Assembly (NCBI GenBank): GCA_041485845.1
Contig: JBGPKH010000092.1
Location: forward strand, 1-19,043
DNA length: 19,043 bases
Reading direction: 5' to 3'
DNA from: OMOG01 sp041485845
Lineage (GTDB): Bacteria; Acidobacteriota; Terriglobia; Bryobacterales; Bryobacteraceae
Part shown: positions 1 through 9,878 of the stretch, piece after piece
How the letters are laid out: the number at the start of each line of letters is the position of its first letter
How positions within the stretch are numbered: position 1 is the first letter of the stretch
Notes under the pieces: generated by a model
The model's database searches: none
The model's input: the letters and a program-made list of their open reading frames with translations, nothing else
What the model was told of the DNA's origin: nothing
Made by a program: the position numbers and the translations under genes

Positions 1-895
1 CGAGCGGTCCGGCACACTCGCCGGCTACCACTTCGGGGCCGAAAAGACGCCAGATGATGTCGTCGTCGATGGGCAGGCAATCCTGCGCGAACACCGGGTA
101 GCCGAGCTTCTGGAATTCCTCGAGGATTTCGTGATTCACGCCGGGATCGTTATGATACGGCCGGCCCAGCAGGACCACGCCGAGACGGTCTTCGCGCTCG
201 AGTTGCTCCAGTACTTCGCGCGCGGCGCCGCGCATGGTGACATTGTCGAAATAGCTGAGCGCGCGGTAGCCCTGCTCGATGGCGCGCTTGTTCTCCTCGG
301 GCGTCAGGCCCAGGATGTCTTTGAACTCTTCAAAGAGCTGCCGCTCGAGAAGGTCGGGCTTCGATAAGTTGACGAAGGTGTCCAGGAAGCGTACGCCCTT
401 TTCAGCGAACAGGTCGCCTTTTTTGATGAACGCCGCCTTCACCGCCTCGGGCGTGGTGGCCACGGTGGGACACGTGCGGCTGGCCTGAACGTTGTGCAGA
501 TCGGTGGTCAGGCAATCGATCATGGGGAAGAAAATAATGTTCAGCGGCTTCTTGGCGGGGATCTTGTACAGCAGGTTGTGTACGTGCGGAATCCCCAGCT
601 TCGAGGGGAAGCACGGGTCGATGGCGCCGCGCTTGGCGCCTTCCTTGTAGAGTTCCTCGCTGGTGTAGTCCGAGAAGACGATGTTCTCGGCCTTGATGCC
701 GAGCGAAGCGAAATAGCCCGTGAACACCGGCGTCTGCGAGTACATGTTCAGTACGCGCGGCATGCCGATGCGGATCTCCGGCCGCTTCTTCATGAGCTCG
801 GCGCGCTTCTTCTGCGCGGCAGTGATCTGGAACCGCGGTGGCGCGGCGGCGACGACGGGCGCGTCGGGGACGACTGCAAACGCCCCGATGCTCAC
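1..895 (-). CDS. 2-hydroxyacyl-CoA dehydratase activase-like protein, DUF2229-type part, partial
   Basis: The reading frame is open on the minus strand and leaves the window at the left edge, so the C-terminus is missing. From about position 793 downward it reads like the DUF2229/COG3580-type portion of the large activase-related proteins of the BadF/BcrA/HgdC group: an IGMPRVLNMYS start, FSDYTSEELYKEG, a GAIDPCFPSK cysteine segment, a FFPMIDCL segment, and later VVLLGRPYHNDPGVNH. In the usual large proteins two ATPase domains precede this part; none is present here. Upstream of the conserved core lies only a Pro/Ala-rich stretch. I chose GTG at 895 because it overlaps a TGA in another frame (GTGA); ATG at 793 and ATG at 1075 are alternatives. 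The frame stays open to about 1228, over the antitoxin gene. Identity is fairly sure, the start is not. It may be truncated or split rather than intact. Confidence 0.7.
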   Translation of the reverse strand, partial: MSIGAFAVVPDAPVVAAAPPRFQITAAQKKRAELMKKRPEIRIGMPRVLNMYSQTPVFTGYFASLGIKAENIVFSDYTSEELYKEGAKRGAIDPCFPSKLGIPHVHNLLYKIPAKKPLNIIFFPMIDCLTTDLHNVQASRTCPTVATTPEAVKAAFIKKGDLFAEKGVRFLDTFVNLSKPDLLERQLFEEFKDILGLTPEENKRAIEQGYRALSYFDNVTMRGAAREVLEQLEREDRLGVVLLGRPYHNDPGVNHEILEEFQKLGYPVFAQDCLPIDDDIIWRLFGPEVVAGECAGPL

Positions 896-1071
896 ATGCG
901 GCACCGATCCGGCCCCGAAAGACCGCCGCACCAGGTCGGCCCGGTCTGCTTGTTCTCGTCGATGTCCTTGACGGAAGAGGTCGGCGTGCCGAAGTGCCCT
1001 GTGAGTGACCGCTTCGTGTGCAGCTTTGACCAGAGCCCCCCGGGAATGCGAGATAATAGACGAAGGCCAGA
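892..1071 (-). other. Startless 59-codon open frame just upstream of the activase fragment
   Basis: Between a TGA at 1074-1072 and a TGA at 894-892 one minus-strand frame is open for 59 codons. Part of it, such as GHFGTPTSSVKDIDENKQ, reads like ordinary protein. It has no ATG, GTG or TTG. Its terminal TGA overlaps the GTG at 895 that may start the activase-like frame. I do not recognise it. It could be the tail of a gene lost by rearrangement, part of a dispersed element, or chance in GC-rich DNA. Confidence 0.25.
1052..1057 (+). promoter_or_regulatory. Possible -10 box of the toxin-antitoxin operon
   Basis: GATAAT matches the sigma-70 -10 consensus at five of six positions and would put transcription start near 1064, ten bases before the antitoxin ATG. 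The best -35 candidate, TTGACC at 1026-1031, is 20 bases away, which is too far for a good promoter. A GAAGG sequence lies between the box and the ATG and can serve as ribosome binding site. Antitoxin-type operons are commonly autoregulated, but no clear operator repeat was seen. Confidence 0.3.
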
Positions 1072-1073
1072 TC

Positions 1074-1340
1074 ATGCAGATCCATCTCAACGTACCCGAA
1101 GAGATCGCCAGGACCTTCGGGGACGATGCCCAGTCCGTAGGGCGCGCCGCGCTGGAGGCACTGGCCCTGGAGGGCATCCGCTCGGGTAGCCTCTCACGGG
1201 GGCAGGTTCGGCGACTGCTCGGTTTTCAGACGCGTTACGACGTGGACGGCTTCTTGAAGGCCCACAGCCTGCCTGTCCAGGAAAGCCTGGAAGAGGTTCA
1301 GCGGGACAGTGAGCGAGTGCTGGCGCTAGGCCAGCGATGA
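1074..1340 (+). CDS. UPF0175 family antitoxin
   Basis: This 88-residue protein begins MQIHLNVPEEIA and continues through ALEALALEGIRSGSLSRGQVRRLLG, the usual layout of UPF0175: a short beta strand, a helix rich in Ala/Leu, then a helix-turn-helix-like LSRGQVRRLLG segment followed by FLKAHSLPV. Family members are the antitoxin partners of DUF3368 PIN-domain toxins and probably bind both the toxin and their own promoter. ATG 1074 was preferred over an upstream ATG at 1005 because the conserved N-terminus starts exactly there and a GAAGG precedes it. The stop codon overlaps the toxin start (ATGA), so the two are translationally coupled. Family assignment is by sequence pattern; the function is inferred from the pairing. 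Confidence 0.85.
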   Translation: MQIHLNVPEEIARTFGDDAQSVGRAALEALALEGIRSGSLSRGQVRRLLGFQTRYDVDGFLKAHSLPVQESLEEVQRDSERVLALGQR

Positions 1341-1831
1341 TCGTTATAGCCGATACGTCACCACTCCACTCCTTGATCCTGGTTCAGGTTACTGATGTGC
1401 TGCCGCGACTGTTTCAGCGGGTCTTGATCCCCGATGAGGTCTATGCGGAACTCCGTCACCCTGGCGCGCCCGCAATCGTTCGACGATGGATCGCGGAGCC
1501 GCCACGCTGGCTCGAAATTCAATCCGCCGCACCGGCGCGCGCCGCCATCGCTGATCTGGACGCTGGAGAAGCCGCGGCAATCCGGCTTGCGGAACAACTG
1601 GGCGACACGGCGTTCCTGTTAATGGACGACTTAAAAGGCCGCGGAGAGGCGGCGCGTCGCGGCATCCCGAGCACCGGCACTCTCGGCGTTCTGCAGGCGG
1701 CATCCAAGAACGGGTATCTCGTGCTGCGCGATGTGTTGCCACGCCTATTGCAGACGAACTTCTACATCACTCCGGCCCTGGTGCAGTCCCTCATTGCGGA
1801 GGAACAGTCCAGGGCGGACAGCAGTGACTGA
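1337..1831 (+). CDS. DUF3368 PIN-domain toxin (probable ribonuclease)
   Basis: The 164-residue product follows the DUF3368 pattern: IADTSPL at residues 4-10 with Asp6, IPDEVYAEL at 31-39, LDAGEAAAIRLA at 74-85, LLMDDLKGR at 95-103, then STGTLGVLQAA and NFYITPALVQ near the C-terminus. PIN domains use a cluster of acidic residues to hold Mg/Mn ions and cut RNA; Asp6, Glu38, Asp75/Glu78 and Asp97/Asp98 are candidates and all are present, so the enzyme looks intact. The start overlaps the antitoxin stop by four bases and the pair forms a two-gene type II toxin-antitoxin module. The RNA target cannot be read from the sequence. The module sits beside a truncated-looking gene and a gene-poor stretch, consistent with an accessory insertion. 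Confidence 0.85.
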   Translation: MIVIADTSPLHSLILVQVTDVLPRLFQRVLIPDEVYAELRHPGAPAIVRRWIAEPPRWLEIQSAAPARAAIADLDAGEAAAIRLAEQLGDTAFLLMDDLKGRGEAARRGIPSTGTLGVLQAASKNGYLVLRDVLPRLLQTNFYITPALVQSLIAEEQSRADSSD

Positions 1832-2270
1832 CCAAGGGAATGTGCGCTGTAGTGCTCTCGGTGTCCCGGGCCGGGCGGAACACTTTCCGAACAGATACGG
1901 AGCAACGGAGAGCCGTGCCAGCGCGAGCAGCGGGAACCTCCGGCCTGGCAGCGACGGCGGCTATCCATCTTAGTGCATCTTAAGGCACTCTCGCCCGTAG
2001 CCCACGATAATGCCAGGTGGCCTATGGCCCGCCGGGCAACGCCTGTTTCTCGGATGTCACGGGAGTGAGCGACGCTCTCCGACTTTGATTGATCAGTTAC
2101 GCCGAATCGCCGAAACAGGCCACGCTCGTCAGCGCGCAAAGTTGCAGGCGGGGCTGGCACTGTCATAAACCCAACGGCTTCCGCGAGTACGACCGTCAAA
2201 ACATTCGACCACGATTAACAGACAACCTTCCGCGTGGGCTCATGCGGCTCTCTGCGCGGGAGCCGGTGGC
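1832..2270. other. Gene-poor stretch with several small dyads
   Basis: I see no convincing coding frame here: the open frames lack the strong third-position GC bias seen elsewhere and resemble no family I know. There are local dyads. TGCCAG at 1916-1921 pairs with CTGGCA at 1945-1950, extended by GCCG 1912-1915 with CGGC 1955-1958 across an internal loop. AGTGC at 1972-1976 pairs with GCACT at 1985-1989. CATCTTA is repeated directly around 1966-1982. Nothing matches a known RNA family that I can recognise, and no good intrinsic terminator follows the toxin gene. Confidence 0.35.
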
Positions 2271-2303
2271 CCAAAAGTTCCATTACGGCTACGGAACTTT
2301 TGG
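2271..2303. repeat. Perfect 11-bp inverted repeat with 11-nt loop
   Basis: CCAAAAGTTCC at 2271-2281 is the exact reverse complement of GGAACTTTTGG at 2293-2303, with an 11-base loop. It lies directly before the secreted hypothetical gene and overlaps its proposed TTG start. It lacks the T-run of an intrinsic terminator. It could be a regulator-binding site, an RNA hairpin controlling translation, or the end of a lost mobile element. Confidence 0.7.
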
Positions 2304-2788
2304 AGGGCAAGGCGGCCGGCTCCTCATGTTACGCTCGGCCCATCGCAGCACGATCCGTTAACCGACAAATCGGCCAACCGGCGAGAACCTGTCACATCCT
2401 GCCCGTTCTCGCGCTTCTCTTCCTCGGCGGTGTTGTGCCTGGCCACTCGCAAGCCTTTGGGATCGCGCCCCTGCACCCGCGGGACGCCGGCGGGCTGCGC
2501 CGTATCGTGGAGCGCGCCTCTTACGTTGTACTGGATGCCGCCGATCTGGAGCAGGACACCCTGCGTCTGCCGCGGACCGCCAGGGAAATGGCTTTCGTCG
2601 CAGCGCTCGAATGGATTTTGAAGCAGGACGGCCCCGCGCCCTGGCCCGTTCTGGTGCTTTCCGCCCCGGATCGCCGGCAGCATGCCCCGGATGTCCCCAC
2701 CCTGGCGACTACCCGGCGCATCATGCTGCGCGATGAAATTTCCAGCCGGAACACTTCCGGTCTGCCAGGCGCAGCAGCAGCACGGTGA
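2300..2788 (+). CDS. Secreted hypothetical protein, start uncertain
   Basis: I do not recognise a family. The frame has strong third-position GC bias from about 2395 to the stop at 2786-2788, which argues that it is real. A positively charged stretch is followed by a hydrophobic core (ILPVLALLFLGGVVPG) and HSQA, a likely signal peptidase site, so the mature product of roughly 110 residues is probably exported. It contains RRIVERASYVVLDAADLE and a central helix EMAFVAALEWILKQDG. The start is the weak point: TTG 2300 lies inside the hairpin at 2271-2303, GTG 2234 is the other option, and ATG 2326 is in a different frame that stops at 2361, so a frameshift near 2360 is possible. Its 3' end overlaps a small minus-strand frame at 2721-2843. 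Confidence 0.45.
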   Translation: MEGKAAGSSCYARPIAARSVNRQIGQPARTCHILPVLALLFLGGVVPGHSQAFGIAPLHPRDAGGLRRIVERASYVVLDAADLEQDTLRLPRTAREMAFVAALEWILKQDGPAPWPVLVLSAPDRRQHAPDVPTLATTRRIMLRDEISSRNTSGLPGAAAAR

Positions 2789-2843
2789 TGCGCCACTGCA
2801 CCACGAAGAAGATCGCGATCAGAGTCCGGTCAAGCGGATTCAC
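2721..2843 (-). CDS. Possible 40-residue membrane protein overlapping the rsmE stop
   Basis: A GTG at 2843-2841 overlaps the rsmE stop codon by four bases (GTGA) and opens a 40-codon frame. The product would contain one hydrophobic segment, LIAIFFVVQWRITVLLLRL, followed by a basic tail ending GWKFHRAA. The overlap geometry is typical of translationally coupled genes. Against it, the region is convergent with a plus-strand gene whose last 68 bases use the same DNA, and I know no family match. Treat it as a candidate only. Confidence 0.3.
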   Translation of the reverse strand: MNPLDRTLIAIFFVVQWRITVLLLRLADRKCSGWKFHRAA

Positions 2844-3583
2844 TTCATTCCATTGTAGAGAGTGTTCGCCATCCAGGCATTCGTAAGCACCGCGATGGCC
2901 GCCATGCCGGCCGTTTCCGCACGCAGCACCTGCGGCGCCAGCGAGACCGCCTGCCAACCCCCCGCCGCGGCGCCCGCGCGCTCCGCATCGGTCCAACCGC
3001 CCTCCGGCCCCACGAGCAGCGCCACGAGGTCCGCATCGCTGCGTCCCGCCGGTAACACGCGTAACATGGGCGGCGCGGCGTTCTCTTCCAGAAAGTAGCG
3101 CAGGTCCGCCCCTTCTTGGAGCGCGCGCTCGAAACGGACCGCCGGCAGGATCTCCGGGGCGCGCACGCGGCGGGCCTGCTGGCTGCTCTCGCGCGCGATT
3201 CGCACCCACCGTTCCGCCCGTTTGCGGGAAGCCTCCATCAGTCCCTTCTCGCAACGCGCCGTTTCCACCGGAACAATTCGCTCCACCCCGAGCTCCGTGG
3301 CTTTCTCGATCAGCCACTCGAAGCGGTCGAACTTGATGAGCGCGGCGTAAAGGGCCAGGCGCACCGGCAAGCCTCCGCCTTCGAGGCGTTCGACCACCCG
3401 AAACACGACCCGGTCGCCGTGGACTTCCGCGATCTCCGCCAGGTATACGGACCGGTTGTCGGAGATCTCGTAGCGCTGTCCCGTTTCGGCGCGGAGCACG
3501 CGAGCGAGATGGCGCGCCTCATCGCCGCGCAACTCCGCCCACTCCCCGTGAACCGCATCCACGAAAAATCGTCGTCTGGCCAA
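2840..3583 (-). CDS. rsmE: 16S rRNA (uracil1498-N3)-methyltransferase RsmE
   Basis: RsmE methylates N3 of uracil 1498 in 16S rRNA with S-adenosylmethionine, acting in the cytoplasm on the 30S subunit. The 247-residue length is normal. The N-terminal PUA-like part starts ARRRFFVDA and contains DEARHLARVLRAETG. The C-terminal SPOUT domain carries IEKATELGVERIVP (about 92-105), the conserved LVGPEGGW (190-197) and the knot segment VSLAPQVLRAETAG (213-226), where the family normally has LG rather than LA. The start is a TTG at 3583-3581; no better start fits, because the conserved N-terminus begins two residues later. No Shine-Dalgarno sequence precedes it. It follows the permease gene by 53 bases on the same strand, and its stop overlaps a possible tiny ORF. 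Confidence 0.93.
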   Translation of the reverse strand: MARRRFFVDAVHGEWAELRGDEARHLARVLRAETGQRYEISDNRSVYLAEIAEVHGDRVVFRVVERLEGGGLPVRLALYAALIKFDRFEWLIEKATELGVERIVPVETARCEKGLMEASRKRAERWVRIARESSQQARRVRAPEILPAVRFERALQEGADLRYFLEENAAPPMLRVLPAGRSDADLVALLVGPEGGWTDAERAGAAAGGWQAVSLAPQVLRAETAGMAAIAVLTNAWMANTLYNGMK

Positions 3584-3589
3584 GTTACT

Positions 3590-3595
3590 ATTTTA
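3590..3595 (-). promoter_or_regulatory. Possible -10 box upstream of rsmE
   Basis: On the minus strand TAAAAT (five of six consensus bases) ends seven bases before the TTG start of rsmE, so transcription would begin about at the start codon and give a leaderless message. No recognisable -35 box lies 16-18 bases upstream. A small hairpin with arms CGGGT/ACCCG lies just before it at about 3604-3618. This is suggestive only. Confidence 0.25.
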
Positions 3596-3636
3596 GCCGC
3601 GACGGGTTTCGGACCCGCGTGGCCAAGGACCGTGAG

Positions 3637-6045
3637 CTACTCGTAGCGCAGCGCGATCACCGGGTCCACTTGGGTCGCCCGTCTCGCCGGCACATAGCTC
3701 GCCACCAGCGCCACCCCCGCGAGCACTGCGGGAATCAGCACGAACGTGGCGGGATCGCGCGGTCCCACCCCGTACAGGTACGACTGCAGCACACGGGTCA
3801 CCGCCGCCGCGCCGGGAACTCCGATCCCAATCCCGATGCCCACCACCCACAGCGCCTGCGTCAATACCAGCCGGACCACGTTCGCCGAGCCGGCTCCCAG
3901 GGCCATGCGGATGCCGAGCTCGTGCGTGCGCTGCGCCACGGTGTACGAGATCACGCCGTAAATCCCCATCGACGCCATGAGCAGCGCGATGCCCGCGAAG
4001 ATCGTAGTCAGAAGGGTCATGTACTTCGACACCACCATGGTGTCCTCCACGATCTGCTGCATCGATTGCACACCGGTCATGGGCTGGTCGCGGTCGAGGT
4101 TGCGAAGCTCCGCGCGCAGCGGCGCAGCCAGTCCCGCGGGGTCCGCGGCCACCGTGCGCACCAGAATGAACATCGCCGCGCTGGGCTCCTGGCGCGAAGG
4201 CGCGTACATCTCCAGCACCGGCTGCGACGCCAGCCCAAACGGCTTCACGTTGCCTGCCACCCCCACGATGGTCATCCAGGGCGCGTTCGCCGAGGGGTCT
4301 CGCGTCCACTTCACGCGTTTGCCGATCGGATCCTGATTCGCGAAAAACTGCTGCGCCACGCGCTCGTTGACGATCGCCACGCGTTGCGCGCCGGCGTCGT
4401 CCTGCTCGCTGAAATAGCGGCCGCGCTGGAGTGGAATGCCGATGGTCTGAAAATAGCCCGGCGTGACGGAGCGGATGCGGGTAAAGTATTCGTGGCCGGC
4501 CACCGGCGCCGGCTGCCCTTCCAACACGAAATTGGCGCCGTTGCCGGCGCCGGCGAGGGGAATGTTCGTAGACGCCGCGGCCGATTGCACTCCCGGCATG
4601 GCGCCGGCCCGTTCCACCAGGTCGCGGAAGAAGGCGGCGCGCAGCTCCGGTTTCGGGTACTTCGCGGTAGGCAGCCAAACGCGGGCCGTCAGCAGGCTCT
4701 CCACGCGGAATCCGGGGTTCGATTCCAGCAGCAGGTTGAAGCTCTTGATGAGCAGCCCGGCTCCCAGCAGCAGTACCATGGCGAGGGAAACCTCCGCCAC
4801 TACAAACACGCCGCGCAGCCGTCCGCGCGCGCTGCCGGTGCCCGCACGCCCGCCCTCCTTCAGCGTTTCACTGACGCTGACGCGCGAGATCTGAAATGCG
4901 GGTGCGAGCCCCGAAACGATGCCCGTGAAAAGCGCGACCGCGGCGGTGAACGCCAGCACACTGAAGTCGATGAAGTCTTCGTTGATCGGATGAGTGTTGG
5001 CGGGAAGAGTCGCCAGCAGAAGTTTGGCGCCGGCGAAGCCCAGCGCGAAGCCCAAAATGCCACCCAGTATCGAAACCAGAATGCTCTCCGTCAGCACCTG
5101 CGCAATGATGCGCCGCCGGCTTGCCCCCATGGCGGCGCGGATGGCGATCTCGCTGGTCCGCCCGGTAGCCCGCGCCAGTTGCAGGTTCGCCACATTCGAG
5201 CAGGCGATCAAGAGCACGAACAGCACCACCCCCATCATGATGTAGATGGATTGCCGCGGGCCCTGGCCGAGCGAGTAAGTCAGGTCGAGCACGCTCACCC
5301 GAATCGCCGCATTGGTCTCCGGGTATTGCATCTCGAGGCGGCCGGCGATGGTGTCCATCTCGGCTTGCGCCTTGGCGATGGTCACTCCCGGCTTGAGCCG
5401 CGCCGTCACGTCGAGCAGCCGGCGGCCACGAGGCGACGCGGCCGCGTCCGTGCCCAACGGCGTGTAGAAGTCCGGATCGCTATAGGCGAATCGAAACCGG
5501 AAAGGCATGACACCGACGATCTTGTAGCTTACGCCGTCGAGCGTCAGGGATTGGCCGATCGTCTCCGGCTTGCCGCCGAAGCGGCGCTGCCAGAATCCGT
5601 TGCTGAGCAGCACCACCGGCTCACCGCCCGGCTCGTTTTCGACCGGGAGAAACGCTCGTCCAATGGCAGGCCGCGCGAGGAACACGTCGAAAAAGCCGCT
5701 CGACACGCGCACGCCCGACACGCGATCCGGCTCGCCCTGGCCAGTCAGAATCGGATTCAGGTAGGTGACCGCCGAAAGGTCCTCGAAGACGTGGTTCTGC
5801 CGCTTCCAATCGAGAAAGTCCAGGTACGACACCCCGACCCAGTTTCCGCGGCGCAGGCAGTTCAACTGGGCGATCCGGCCGGCGTCCTTCACCGTGGGCA
5901 GCGGGCGCAGGAGGTAGGCGTTCACGAAGCTGAACACCGTGGTATTGGCGCCGATACCGAGCCCGAGCGCGATCACCGCCATGGCCACGAATCCGGGGCT
6001 CCGCGCGAACACGCGCAGGGCGTAGCGTACGTCTTGAACCAGCAA
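3637..6045 (-). CDS. ADOP-family ABC transporter permease (MacB-like, duplicated)
   Basis: This 802-residue inner-membrane protein has the duplicated layout MacB periplasmic core - FtsX - MacB core - FtsX that is characteristic of the acidobacterial duplicated orphan permeases. The start reads LLVQDVRYALRVFARSPGF, then LGLGIGANTTVFSFVN in the first membrane helix. FtsX segments follow at about 265-400 (VLLIACSNVANLQLARA, EIAIRAAMGASRRRI), a second half begins near 413 (VVAEVSLAMVLLLGAGLL), and the last helices lie at about 674-795 (MGIYGVISYTVAQRTHELG, SYVPARRATQVDPVIALRYE). No ATPase gene is adjacent, hence orphan; the substrate is unknown, though relatives export macrolides, lipoproteins or peptides. 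The start is TTG, chosen because it lies seven bases after a clear GGAGG and matches the family N-terminus. It is separated by 53 bases from rsmE downstream. Confidence 0.93.
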   Translation of the reverse strand: MLVQDVRYALRVFARSPGFVAMAVIALGLGIGANTTVFSFVNAYLLRPLPTVKDAGRIAQLNCLRRGNWVGVSYLDFLDWKRQNHVFEDLSAVTYLNPILTGQGEPDRVSGVRVSSGFFDVFLARPAIGRAFLPVENEPGGEPVVLLSNGFWQRRFGGKPETIGQSLTLDGVSYKIVGVMPFRFRFAYSDPDFYTPLGTDAAASPRGRRLLDVTARLKPGVTIAKAQAEMDTIAGRLEMQYPETNAAIRVSVLDLTYSLGQGPRQSIYIMMGVVLFVLLIACSNVANLQLARATGRTSEIAIRAAMGASRRRIIAQVLTESILVSILGGILGFALGFAGAKLLLATLPANTHPINEDFIDFSVLAFTAAVALFTGIVSGLAPAFQISRVSVSETLKEGGRAGTGSARGRLRGVFVVAEVSLAMVLLLGAGLLIKSFNLLLESNPGFRVESLLTARVWLPTAKYPKPELRAAFFRDLVERAGAMPGVQSAAASTNIPLAGAGNGANFVLEGQPAPVAGHEYFTRIRSVTPGYFQTIGIPLQRGRYFSEQDDAGAQRVAIVNERVAQQFFANQDPIGKRVKWTRDPSANAPWMTIVGVAGNVKPFGLASQPVLEMYAPSRQEPSAAMFILVRTVAADPAGLAAPLRAELRNLDRDQPMTGVQSMQQIVEDTMVVSKYMTLLTTIFAGIALLMASMGIYGVISYTVAQRTHELGIRMALGAGSANVVRLVLTQALWVVGIGIGIGVPGAAAVTRVLQSYLYGVGPRDPATFVLIPAVLAGVALVASYVPARRATQVDPVIALRYE

Positions 6046-6052
6046 TCAGGGT

Positions 6053-6057
6053 CCTCC
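6053..6057 (-). promoter_or_regulatory. Ribosome binding site deciding a TTG start
   Basis: GGAGG on the minus strand sits seven bases before the TTG at 6045-6043. There is no in-frame ATG nearby, and the family N-terminus begins at this TTG, so this site settles the start of the 802-residue permease. Confidence 0.7.
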
Positions 6058-6175
6058 CAAAGGACAATTAGACACCGCACCGGATGAAAATGTGTCTCGT
6101 TGACGTGCGCAACCCGCTTGCTGACGCGCGCGGCCCGGTTCGGAGCCGCAACCGTGAGCGAGCGGCCGTGTTCAC

Positions 6176-7276
6176 CTAGTTCTTCTTCTTCGCCGCCGGC
6201 TTGTCCATCTGCACCGGCTGTTCCTTCAGCTTTTCCGCGGGAACCGCGTCGGGCGTATCGAAGGAGATGCTCGCATCGGCGCTGTACTTGTGGTACGAGT
6301 GATAGCTCACTTCGTTCCACGATAGGAACTTGCCTTCGCGCGAGCGCACTTCCGAGAGCAGCGGCAGCACGAATGGCTGGCCGGAAATCTCGAACGTATC
6401 GTAGTTCAGTTCAATCGCTACGCTCTGAATCGGAAAGTCGGCCGGGATGTCGTCGCACTCCATCTTCACCCGCATCACCATCTTGCTGTCGCGGTTGGCG
6501 TAAATCAGCCCGTGGAAACCCGTGACGATCGTCCGCTTCGACCCCTCGTGATGAATGCTGTAGCGCTGCTGTCCCACGCGGAAATGGAAAACGTAGGCGC
6601 GGCCGGATCCGGCCAGCGTGGTCCACCGCTCCCATCCGAACTCCGTCTGCGATTGCGGATCGAAGATCGTGTGCAGGATGCTGGCGAATTCCCCGGACGA
6701 TTTTGCGCCGCCCAACTGATCGTGCTGGATGCTGCCCGCCACCAGCCTGTCATTGACCATCACGACCTTGTAAATCTCCTTCTGGTCCACGTAGCTGAGC
6801 TGTTCGAGAATGGTGTCCGCCAAACGCCAGCTTTCGGTGCCGGTCGGATCGACGTGCCGCTTGGTGTATTGTGTGCAAATGTAATTCGGCAGGCTCTGCG
6901 TGTAGTTCAGCGCATTCTGCCGGATGGCCGTGAGGATGTCCCGCAGTTCCGCCGCATCGGGCGGCGGAATCGCGGCGGGCGCCGCTTTCGGCGTGGCCGT
7001 GGCCGCAGGCAGGCCGGCGGAGCTTTCGGCCAGCTTGTGCAGCGCCGCCATGGTCCTTTGACCGGCCCCCATGTGCTGCACCTGCTGCATAGTAGCTTCA
7101 TCGAGCCGATTGGCCAGCCGGATTTTCAGCACCTCGTCGGCGATCTTCTTATCGTCGTACTTCGACTGGATCGCCGACCGGATGAAGCTCACCAAATCAT
7201 CCACGGTCCGGCCGGTCTGGGACAGAGCTGCCAGGGTCACTGCCGCAAACAGGGACGCGAATCGCACGGTGGCCAT
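6176..7276 (-). CDS. Secreted hypothetical protein of acidobacterial type
   Basis: The 366-residue product begins with a plausible signal peptide (MATVRFASLFAAVTLAALSQTG), so it is likely exported. After it come a charged helical stretch (residues 25-85), an Ala/Pro linker (about 88-105), and a larger domain starting LRDILTAIRQNALNYTQSLP with the motif LPNYICTQYTKR. That domain has an alternating beta-type pattern through GFHGLIYANRDSKMVMRV to LLSEVRSREGKFLSWNEVSY. The C-terminus is a lysine-rich tail (DKPAAKKKN). I know proteins of this look from Solibacter-type genomes but no experimental function, and I assign none. ATG 7276 is the natural start. It diverges from the 823-residue permease across 73 bases and precedes the 802-residue permease on the same strand, ending 131 bases before its TTG start. 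Confidence 0.75.
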   Translation of the reverse strand: MATVRFASLFAAVTLAALSQTGRTVDDLVSFIRSAIQSKYDDKKIADEVLKIRLANRLDEATMQQVQHMGAGQRTMAALHKLAESSAGLPAATATPKAAPAAIPPPDAAELRDILTAIRQNALNYTQSLPNYICTQYTKRHVDPTGTESWRLADTILEQLSYVDQKEIYKVVMVNDRLVAGSIQHDQLGGAKSSGEFASILHTIFDPQSQTEFGWERWTTLAGSGRAYVFHFRVGQQRYSIHHEGSKRTIVTGFHGLIYANRDSKMVMRVKMECDDIPADFPIQSVAIELNYDTFEISGQPFVLPLLSEVRSREGKFLSWNEVSYHSYHKYSADASISFDTPDAVPAEKLKEQPVQMDKPAAKKKN

Positions 7277-7333
7277 ACTTTCATCTTAGGCGACTTCGAA
7301 CTGAGACCAGGGACCGGACACTGATACACGTCT

Positions 7334-7339
7334 TATAAT
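7334..7339 (+). promoter_or_regulatory. Perfect TATAAT -10 box before the second permease
   Basis: A perfect TATAAT lies 10 bases before the ATG at 7350. In this GC-rich DNA that is unlikely to be chance in a 73-base divergent gap. Transcription would start about 7346, leaving a leader of only a few bases, and no Shine-Dalgarno sequence is seen. No good -35 box lies at the normal distance. Confidence 0.45.
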
Positions 7340-7349
7340 AAGTCCACGC

Positions 7350-9821
<2,472 letters not shown>

Positions 9822-9878
9822 TCCGTTACTGAGCTGCGCGCCTCGGCAAGCGGTCTCCGGCGCTTTTTCCACGGCCCG

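Noticed and set aside
402..1085. A 227-codon minus-strand open frame at the left end
   Set aside because: Its Arg/His-rich translation is out of phase with the activase-like frame, which has clear family motifs in the same bases.
2221..2320. Possible group II intron end or tRNA-like fold around the GGGCTCATGCGGCTC segment
   Set aside because: No reverse transcriptase, no domain V-like hairpin, and no T-loop or anticodon arm could be matched.
3619..6087. An 822-codon plus-strand open frame opposite the 802-residue permease
   Set aside because: It is the mirror frame of a well-supported permease; the translation is His/Arg-rich with no domain pattern, a usual effect of GC-rich codon bias.
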